Shown piece after piece: positions 56,271 through 64,000 of a stretch of 64,000 nucleotides of DNA. Below the pieces are notes generated by a model. The model was not told the origin of the DNA and searched no databases. It saw nothing but the letters and a program-made list of their open reading frames with translations. The translations under genes and the position numbers were made by a program. The stretch comes from Oopsacas minuta. Taxonomy: Eukaryota; Porifera; Hexactinellida; Lyssacinosida; Leucopsacidae. The stretch is from positions 62,001 through 126,000 of the forward strand of contig JAKMXF010000328.1 in NCBI GenBank assembly GCA_024704765.1, in the 5' to 3' direction. The number at the start of each line of letters is the position of its first letter. Within the stretch, counting starts at the first letter, position 1.

Positions 56271-58050
56271 TCAACCGAGTGATGCTGCCACATGTTCATC
56301 TGTTAGTCTTAATCCTATTTTCCATTTTGTAAGCTTCATCAATGAAAAGGTTTGCTCACATATGTAGGTGCTACCAAAGAGAGAAAACATTCTCTGAGTA
56401 CGTCTCCTTAAGTTTGGATAATGTTCACGTGGAAGTTCTTTGTAGAACGCAAACAAATCCCTTTTATTGATTTGTGTTTGGTAGTCCGCTTTGATAATTG
56501 GTTCGCTTTGAAGGGATAGCAGCTCAAGCTGTAGGTTTGCAGATGCAGTATCAATATCAAATATAATTGGATTGGATATCAAGTCAAACTTAGACTGATA
56601 CCTACGAAAATCCGCGAAGCGTTCTGTAAACTGCTTTATCAGGTGATCAATTGACGGAATGTAGTCCTGTACTCATCGGCAATCTTTTCCCAGAGATTTT
56701 AGTAAAGGGAAATGGGTGATGTCTTCTCGTGCCAGTTGACATTTTTGAAGTTTCAATTTGTTGGTGAGGCATCGACACTGGCAATCATATCTAAGATGTT
56801 CTTTGACTTCCCCTGCAGTTGAGTGTTGAGACTGTTTAGGTGGCTTGCAATGTCATCAAAAGTACCCAACATCTGACATGAACTCCGGATTTGTCAAAAG
56901 GTAATCACGCTCTTTGCTCAACAAGAACTCCCCGATGACATTTCTTAACTCAAAGACACGTTCCAAAACCTTCCCACGTCTAAGCCATCGAACTTCTGTA
57001 TAAAACGGTATGTCGGAATACTAGGCGTTGCACTCTTCCAGGACAATCCTGATTTGTCTGTGTTTGAGAGCATGTGATCGGGTGAAGTTCATGTATTTAA
57101 TCACAAGTGACACGACAACTTCATACCCAATTGCTTTTGGGTACAGGCTTCTTGGGGAATAATGCAGTAATACTTCATTTTTCATGAGATTTAGAAGTCG
57201 AAACTCCACCTATACCGACTTCAACTTGTTCTTTAGCATGCTCAGTCAGTTTTGTCACTGCCCCTACCCTTGTGCCTATCATGGCAGGGGCACCATCAGT
57301 AGTTAGTCCACTCAGTTTTCACCATGCACCACCTAATCGTATTGTATCAAGCCCTTTGATTGTTTCTGCACCAATGTCCCCTCCGGTTGTGGTACTCATA
57401 ATTGAGCGCATTTCTACTAATTCTTCTGTTATTGCAAAGTCATCATTAACTCCACGAACGCAGATCAAAAGCTGCGATGTATCGGAGATATCCGTGCTCT
57501 CATCAAGAGCAACAGAAAATACTCGAACTTCTTGCTAACTATTTTCAGTTATTCTCTACTATCACCTGCTATGTCTACAATTCTCCGAGTGACTGTTAGG
57601 TGGGACAAACTGACATCTTCGAACTTTTGCTTTCCTTCAGGCCAAGTTCCATTGCACATCCTACCATACACTCTTTGACAAATTCGCCATCTGAAAATGG
57701 TTTGCATTTTTCAACGATTTTCTGTGGTACAATGTAGCTGCAAAGCATAGCTTTTTCTCTGTCAATTGTAGCTTAAAAAGTGAATCCTATTGACTTTTCA
57801 GTCCCTTCATTAGTTTATCGAGTCTTTGTTTCCTGGCATCAATATGAAGCTTTTCAAATTCATCTTTATGCATTGTGTCCTACAGTTTGGATACATTACT
57901 GACTTTCATTACAATTCCACTCTGATTATCCATAAGACAGATCGGCTTTCCTTTCTCTTCTATGAAAAGTACTGTAATATCCACTCTTGTTTAAAAGTTC
58001 TACCTTCATCAGTAACTTACCTATTCTTTACGGGCCCTGATGCCATTCTT
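56271..58050 (-). pseudogene. hAT transposase pseudogene (GTF2IRD2-like)
   Basis: Reading down from about 58045: MASGPVKNR and GRTFKQEWILQYF, the N-terminus typical of GTF2IRD2/EPM2AIP1-type domesticated hAT proteins. Next come DVSLSHLTVTRRI (about 57620), FAITEELVEMRSIMSTTTGG (about 57360-57440), KLSGLTTDGAPAMIG with the second Asp (about 57265-57310), TEVRWLRRGKVLERV (about 56955-57000) and, open at 56271-56582, the C-terminal block ending CEQTFSLMKLTKWKIGLRLT. Many stops and shifts. It is an old copy. Confidence 0.85.
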
Positions 58051-58138
58051 TAAGAAATATGTAAGAAAAAAGACTAATAATAATAATAATAAATAAGAAT
58101 TACTTTCATTTTTCTGGAATGAATCCCTGTTGTATACC

Positions 58139-58208
58139 TAGAATTACGGACATGCCTCATTTACGGAACTTTCCGTTCCGTTCCGTAAATTAGGTATGTC
58201 CAGAATTG
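58139..58208. repeat. Hairpin, about 30-bp stem
   Basis: AGAATTACGGACATGCCTC...TTTACGGAAC pairs with GTTCCGTAAATTAGGTATG...TCCAGAATT around a 10-bp loop. It lies inside the hAT, upstream of its gene. Perhaps a tiny MITE. Confidence 0.75.
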
Positions 58209-58288
58209 CCATCATATTGCTAATAAGAAATCCCTGCTGATAACATCCTATTCTTGTAGGATTTCAAATTTTTAAAGAATGACAAATA

Positions 58289-59633
58289 CAGGGTGTCTCA
58301 AAATTACTGCGGTGTTGTAAAATACTCAATAACTTTAGAATTAATACACTTTGATAAAGTTCTATTTGCCAATATATTCCCCTGACAATTCTATACATTT
58401 CTGAACGCGCATTGGCATCCCTAAGTACAATCTTTCTATAATATCAGGGTCGATTGATGCCCAAGCATTTTTTAGCATCTTTTCCAAATCATTAACGTTG
58501 ACAGCAGGCTTCATCTTGTCAATCCTATCTTGAACGATTGACCAAATATTCTCAATTGGGTTGAGATCCGGAGAGTTGCCTGGCCACTTCTGTTTCTCCC
58601 AGAACCCAGGTAAGTTCTGTCTGCACCAGTCTTGAGTCATTCTAGCTGTATGAGCCGGAGCTCCATCCTGCATAGATATCGCTTTGGACATGTCTGGTAT
58701 CATTTTCCTTTCTAAGATCCCTCTATTTTCATCTGTTCTACGCAACGCTTGAATACATGGCCCTTCTAGAATCTCATCTACATAATATTTCGCATTAATT
58801 GTCTCTTTTTGAGGCAATATATGGAGTTTAGAAAGCGCTTGATAGCTCACCATACCCCAAACCATCACTTTTGCGGGAAATTTAACAGTTTGGCGGGGAG
58901 TTACTTGTGTACCGTCTCTTGCCCATATTCGATCGTTCTGTGGATTCGATGGGTGAAATAACTCATAGGGAGATTCGTCTGACCAGAGTACACGTTTCCA
59001 ATCATCCACTGTCCAATTCACCTTATCCATACAGAAGCTTAGTCTGTTTTTCTTATGAAATTCTGTTAGTAAGGGGGTTTTTGGTCTTTTATAAGGGTGA
59101 ACTTTAAATCCTTGAGCAAATATCGGTATGCAGTGTCCTTTGAAACTGTATTTCCCATGTTTGTAAGTTTCTTAGCCCTAGATCTTGTCGACTTGTGTCT
59201 CTTGCCCAATGATTTCGCAATAACAATCTTTGAGACTCTGGATAACATTTTCGGACGTCCAGCACCCCTCTTATGTTGTAGGCTTTTATGTGCTTTATGT
59301 TTGTACCACCATCTTTGTATGGTTGAAACATCTTTTCCAAGAGAGAGAGCAACGGTCTTTTGTGTTTTTCCACTAAGCAGCATTCCAATGGCCCTGTTAC
59401 GGACTTCAACTTTCTCCAAACGCATATTCATCTGCTAATAATTCGCCAATACTCTAAGCTAAACTCAAAATTCCAAAAATAACTACAACCATCTATGGTA
59501 TAATGCATATTAATAGTTACTAAGGTTGGCTTATAAAATTCGCACTAGTAAATTGAACCTGTATCCGATTACACTCTTCTTATTTCATTATAGTTGATCT
59601 AATACAGCACCGGAATAATTTTGAGACACCCTG
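58289..59633 (-). mobile_element. Tc1-like DD37E element, well preserved
   Basis: 1345 bp between TA dinucleotides (58287-58288, 59634-59635). Ends CAGGGTGTCTCAAAATTA and ATAATTTTGAGACACCCTG. Inserted in the hAT at 56045-59914, so it is the youngest layer of this nest. Confidence 0.95.
58362..59431 (-). pseudogene. Tc1 DD37E transposase, single frameshift
   Basis: The first frame (59431-59066) begins MNMRLEKVEVRNRAIGML with the paired helix-turn-helix: KTQKTVALSLGKDVSTIQRW and the GRPKMLSRVSK hook, then KRHKSTRSRAKKL. One shift in a CCCCCTTA run near 59060-59070 separates it from LTEFHKKNRLSFCMDKVNW and the open frame to 58362. Catalytic residues: RVLWSDESPYELF, SMQDGAPAHTARMTQDW and DLNPIENIW. 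There are 37 residues between the second Asp and the Glu, the DD37E class. Length about 355 residues, normal for Tc1. Only one lesion, so an intact relative probably exists in this genome. Confidence 0.92.
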
Positions 59634-59650
59634 TAGTATAATATTACTAA

Positions 59651-59722
59651 AATGACAAATAATATCAATCTGGATCCATTAGCATAAATGTAGATTTTTG
59701 AATCCAGATTGTTATCATTTGT
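59651..59722. repeat. Hairpin beside the Tc1 insertion
   Basis: AAATGACAAATAATATCAAT-CTGGATCCA pairs with TTTGAATCCAGATTGTTATCATTT around a 20-bp loop. Non-coding. Confidence 0.65.
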
Positions 59723-59949
59723 CCCTACCATTATTTATCATTTACATATTAATCGAGTTTTAATAGGATGTTTCTTCAAAATTTGAATTCAAAATGGGGT
59801 GTTATTAGCAATATGATCAGAATTATGAGGGTCCATTGTACATATTACTCATTCTCATTTTGAGCCCCTGCTGGCCACTAAGGTGGATTGTGGGCTGCAA
59901 GTTGGCCACGCGTGCTCTATATGGTAATATTCAGGTTACATAACTATGA

Positions 59950-60755
59950 AATCCTTGATGCGATATTTGACGTTCCATTCCACAGCTCATCAAAGATTGG
60001 GCCGTATTCTCCAAATAATGCTTGCTAAGCATAGAAATTGGTACATTTTGATAATTTTTTGCTTTGTTAGTTTCGTGACATGATCTTCTACATATCTGTA
60101 ATATATTTACTTAGGTATAAAATACATTTTGTACGATATGAAACCATTCTGTATACTAATATAATTCACAGTACACTACATATCCCTAGTCCAAAAATTC
60201 GAGGTTGATGGTAGGCCTTATATAGGGAAGGCTATGGTTCAGCATATGCATTTCTCACTGTGATATGACATTGTCACGTCTGGTAATTTTCGCGGCCGTG
60301 CCTCTCGTGGTATTAATATTCCAAGCTTGTACAATCAATACTATGAATTAGTATTTTTTGCTAATTCATCATCACCAAATTGGGTTGAAATGTACATATT
60401 ATAGTAATATAGATTTTTCTGAACAATTTATTAATCATAGGTTCATCAATATGGTTCCTAGTTGACAGGATATTCCGTATTTAGTGTTTGATGAGTTAAT
60501 AGCACAAAATTATGGAATTGACCATTTTTGTGTGTGATTACGCCTTTTTGCCAAAATTAGGGCGGACTGTGAGTTTTTGAACCTTGAAATTGTCATTTTT
60601 TAATTCAGCACCCAAAGATTGTGTTAGATGCCAATTTTAGTTCCTAAAACTACAGAATCGACCATATTCTTTCGTCATTCAATTTCAGCCTATGCATTTT
60701 CACTGTCGTTGTCTTTGTCACGTCGGGTAATTTAGTATACCGTGGTCTATCCTAG
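59950..60755 (-). repeat. Right arm of foldback element 2
   Basis: Reverse complement of 54990-55780. The inner end has GATATTTGACGTTC and CAGCTCATCAAAGATTGGGCC. The unit repeat of the left arm is mirrored (TCTCACTGTGATATGAC near 60253; TTTTCACTGTCGTTGTC near 60697). Confidence 0.8.
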
Positions 60756-62946
60756 GCCTGCATATTTCAAACACAGCGGTTAATGATGTTTTAAATGGAA
60801 TCCTTACCATCGGGTAACCCATCCCTGGTCCAAAATCCATATTGTACTGTTAAGCCTTATGTAGAGTAGGTTATGATACTTCTTATTAATTCTAGTTTTT
60901 TGAATTTAGTATCTTTTCATATGACAACATATTTGCACATACGATAACTAGTTTTCGGGTTTGGCATTTAAATCATACAGGCTTCATTAGATCTCAGAAA
61001 GACGTGCCTCCTTTGACTCAATCAATAGTACATAGTAACCGAAGTGCTTCAAATCCGAATATTCCTCCTGAACAATTTTTCAAGAATAGAAATCCGTTTA
61101 AGTGAAATGTAGTAGCCATGCTCAAGTGCTCAACTGTACTATTGTTTCTAATTACAGTGCACAGTGGCTCTAAATGGCTATCCGTAGGCTTTAGGGTCTT
61201 GGGTACATTTAAAGTGCATAAAATGTAGTTTGTTTCTATGGGTTATTGCATATAACTAGTTGATTGAGAGGAAAAATATTTTTGGTATGGCTTCTATTTT
61301 TTGAGTTATGATGACGTAATCACAATTTGCAGAAAACATATAAACCAGCGTAAATCTATTTAGGTTGGAGTTAGGGTTATATAATATATTATTTACTAAT
61401 GGATTAATCGCTATTTAAAGCAGATTGAACTGATTGAGCATTGTATATGGCTTTTGTTTTTCTTATGATGACGTAAGCAAATTTTATAGTTACTTTCTGG
61501 AAATATCTGTGTTATTCGAGTTATTTAGATATGTGTTCACACTAAATTTATCTACCAAGGGATAAAGTGTTTAGATTATCAACCAACGTTCATTTTGCTG
61601 TATTATTACTGCAATAGCAATTTTATCGAAGAAAAGAATATAATTGAAATTTTAAATTTGTCAGTAACATGACCGTTTTGCGTGTTCTTAATAACCAACG
61701 GTTAATTTTTCCTTAAATTTTATTTTACTATTGTAGTCTTACTGCGCTCCCAATGTTTCGTCCTGTAATGGACTGCTCAGTTGTCTCGCCTTTTCCGCAA
61801 TACACATCAGATGGATCAGTGTTAATTAACGTTTACTCCTTTGCGAGTCGCTTTTCCATTATCTGGGCTCTCCATAATTGGATTGCGTAGCCTGAATAGC
61901 TTCGGACAGAGGTCCCACAAAGTTCGATGTACCTGCCTTTGAGCGCTTCGAAAACTATTTGTATGGAAGTTGAAGAATGAAGGCGAGACGTTACTCAAAT
62001 ATTTAACGAATTAAATAATATGTCTTAATCGTTAGTCTGGTGAAGCAAATTTGTGCTTTTCAGCCTGCCTGTATGTCCGATTCCTCTACATTGCTTACAC
62101 TCAAGGACATTACTAAACCTATCAGAACTGGACTGATATTACGCTTACTGGCAGTATCACGTCAAGAAATTCAATTCGTTGATTCTTCTCCGAATTTAGG
62201 AGAATTCGCCATCTGAAAGATCAAATATCTGTATGAGGGAATCGACAACTGTTCTGATTGATGGTTGAGATAGAAAAAATCAAGTGCATCATGGTTGTTC
62301 ATTTAGAATTTGAAATAATTGCTAGAAATTTCGTAGATAAAGTAGTTTATTATGAATTGCTTGAATTCTGAAATTCTTAAATTAACTGGTCGCTCATTTT
62401 AAAATGCTTGGTGTTCATTTGGAGGATGTTGTGGGAGGCCGGATTTAGTTCAAATTATAGATAATATTTTAACAAATCACCCTAAAACTTGAAATTACCT
62501 GGCCATAACTAGCCACTGTGAGTTTGAGGTGTAATTAGACCAAGGTAATATGTGTCCAGACACATTATGTAACGTCAAAATTATCTGAACCATGGAGGAA
62601 ATATTCAAAGTGAAATGCTTAGCTCTTATCATAATTGTGAAGAGTATATTCTGGACCAATAATAGGTTAAAACTTTGAGCTGTCATTCTCATGAGTATCT
62701 TTTGATAGCGAGAATTATATGCCTATGTATAAATATATAATAGAGGTGAATAATGAATTCAATTATAGCTATCCACTAAGAATGACATTTGATTAAAAAG
62801 TAATAGGAAATTTTTCAAGAAAATTATGATTCCCAGGTTTCAGACTATGCTGAATTTAATGATAAATTTTCGAAAGCTTATGGGATGATGAAAAGTTGCC
62901 CTAAAGCCTATGTTGAAACCACTGTGTGGTGTTTGTTATCTATTTA
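60756..62946. other. Intronic; remnants of foldback units, otherwise nothing seen
   Basis: At 60790-60890 the pattern CATCCCTGGTCCAAAA...TAAGCCTTATGTAGAG...GGTTATG echoes the arm at 60185-60245, so one more foldback unit or a fragment lies outside the pairing arms. A degraded pogo-like MITE may lie at 60985-61140. The rest is featureless. Confidence 0.4.
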
Positions 62947-62964
62947 TCCCTATTTTTTATTTAG

Positions 62965-63294
62965 TTGACTTCAATTTCCTGGCATCCTACTGCTGAGAAT
63001 ATTATTGCTTCCGTATGTCATGACTTCACTGTTATTTTTTGGAGGATTGATACTGGAAAGATGATATTTACTGCCCAACACACAGATTATATCTTTTCTT
63101 TTGCTTGGAATTTCGATGGTAGTTTATTTGCGACTGCTTGTAAAGATAAGTTCATTCGTTGCTGGGATGCTCATAAGCGAAAGCAATTATGGGAAACCCA
63201 AGGTCTCAAGGGAACTATGGGTTCGAAATTGTGTTTTAGTGGCTCTTTAAACTACGTCATTTCGACTGGATTCTCTAGAGATCGACTAAGAGAG
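62965..63294 (+). CDS. coro: Coronin, coding exon 2
   Basis: 110 codons beginning LTSISWHPTAENIIASVCHD, the second WD repeat, with the family's WHPTA motif. Then FWRIDTGKMIFTAQHTDYI and FAWNFDGSLFATACKDKFIR with CWDAHKRK form the third repeat, ending at TGFSRDRLRE, as in other coronins (TGFS...R). Joined to exon 1 this gives residues 134-243. The exon ends AGAGAG before GTTGGT, phase 0. No lesions in the frame, so the gene is probably functional. The remaining propeller blades and the C-terminal coiled coil must be encoded beyond the window. Confidence 0.93.
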
Positions 63295-64000
63295 GTTGGT
63301 TCCATATCTTCTTATCCATCTATTACTTAGTCATTGTATATGTAGCCCATTTTCACAATTTTGATTATTTTCATGTTCACAATCTTCATTAACCACTTAT
63401 CAACAAAATTCCTTTCTGAATGAAGAGGAGCTGGTAGGATCAATTTTATATTTTTATCTTTAATAGTGTCCTAAAATTTTGGAAATTTGAAAATTTGTAT
63501 TGGTACTATTCATATTTCGAATTTCCAATCATAGGAGGGGGTCATGGTTAAGATTGTCGTTCAATGTGTTCTAAGTTGTCACCAAATTCAATTTGTCCAC
63601 AGGTAAATCTATTCAATTGAACATTATTCCTATATTCGAGATTATGCATAACTTCTTCTACATACTTTACTCCTTATAGACTTTCTATTTCGTCATAAAC
63701 CGCTGATTCTAACTCCTCATTGCTTGAAATGATCTCCCATTAATGTTTAGGGAACAGCTATTACTCATAGTGAGCTATGTAGATAGAATATTGCAGCTGT
63801 GGTAGAGTAGAGGTTCTATTCTCTTTAGCATTCTCTCTTGTCAGTACTTGTGTGTGTTCTGGTGCATTATCATTGTGTAATTTCATTCCTTAATGTCGGT
63901 TTTAGGATGCTGAGTTTAATCTCTTCGAATGAAACCTTAAGACATACTTCTCACTTCTGTTACCGTTTACCTGTTACTAATAGGCCAAATTTCAGTCTGA
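63295..64000. other. Start of next coronin intron
   Basis: No further exon or repeat recognised before the window ends. Confidence 0.5.

Larger units (their letters stand above)
56045..59914 (-). mobile_element. hAT element (GTF2IRD2/ZBED-like) inserted in foldback 2
   Basis: 3870 bp including a 1.3-kb Tc1 insertion. The left end is CAGGGGTGGCCAACC; the right end (GTTGGCCACGCGTG) is the decayed complement. The 8-bp flanks are CCCTATAT and CTCTATAT, one mismatch. Subterminal GCGGGCCACATTT and its degenerate complement support the pairing. Confidence 0.82.
43274..62964 (+). other. coro: Coronin intron, about 19.7 kb, phase 0
   Basis: The donor is AAG/GTTATA, and the acceptor TTTTTTATTTAG/TTGACT. 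The intron is filled with transposons on both strands: hAT, MITEs, elements X and Y, Tc1 in Tc1, and foldback/hAT/Tc1. The joined reading ...NAPKK + LTSISWHP... matches the family (KRVG...WHP), so both sites are well placed. Confidence 0.85.

Noticed and set aside
1-64000. tRNA, rRNA, CRISPR arrays, prokaryotic operons
   Set aside because: None was recognised by eye. Introns, Tc1, hAT, MULE and Transib elements mark this as animal DNA.

Overview
This window is AT-rich, intron-bearing animal DNA, most likely from an invertebrate and perhaps an arthropod, to judge by the transposon families I recognise. The only host gene I can defend is a coronin. Exon 1 (42875-43273) and exon 2 (62965-63294), both on the + strand, are separated by a phase-0 intron of about 19.7 kb. 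Nearly everything else is mobile DNA, much of it nested. I see no tRNA, rRNA, CRISPR array or prokaryotic-style operon.

Layout. 1-1577: a near-intact copy (- strand, cut by the window edge) of a DNA transposon whose protein carries CxxC motifs. 1578-8435: an old inverted-repeat (foldback) element broken by a RAG1/Transib-like transposon (3741-6970), a short hAT derivative (7627-8303) and unexplained DNA at about 1716-2480. 8560-11076: mariner and maT-like relics. 11874-12841: two palindromic MITEs. 13031-15350: a second copy of the CxxC transposon. 15665-17412: a ZMYM1-like hAT. 17732-19073: a Tc1-like DD37E element. 19077-20820: a Helitron helicase relic. 21590-22433: a diverged third CxxC-family relic. 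23410-26411: a second RAG1/Transib-like transposon with one frameshift. 26417 to about 38200: unknown element X, split by a MULE (30014-36226) that contains a large internal palindrome and a hAT inserted in its left terminal repeat. 39961-41168: a piggyBac relic with a hAT derivative inserted beside or in it.

The coronin intron holds a hAT relic, a second piece of element X, a palindromic MITE, an unknown element-derived gene (Y) with a Tc1-type element inside another Tc1-type element (50717-53349), and a foldback element (54990-60755) containing a hAT that itself contains a nearly intact DD37E Tc1 element.

The most interesting signal is the pair of RAG1-like transposons. Both begin and end with CACAGTG, the consensus heptamer of V(D)J recombination signals. 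Both are flanked by perfect 5-bp target duplications (AAATA and TTACG). Both encode a protein with RAG1-core-like features: an Asp in a DGLDGSG block, a CxxC...HKLLAH zinc pair and a Glu in an EASNK block. In both, the two terminal repeats are unequal in the same way: 36 bp at the 3' end of the gene and 27 bp at the 5' end. The inner box sits 9 bp further from the heptamer at the 3' end. This recalls, but is not equal to, the 12/23 asymmetry of RSSs.
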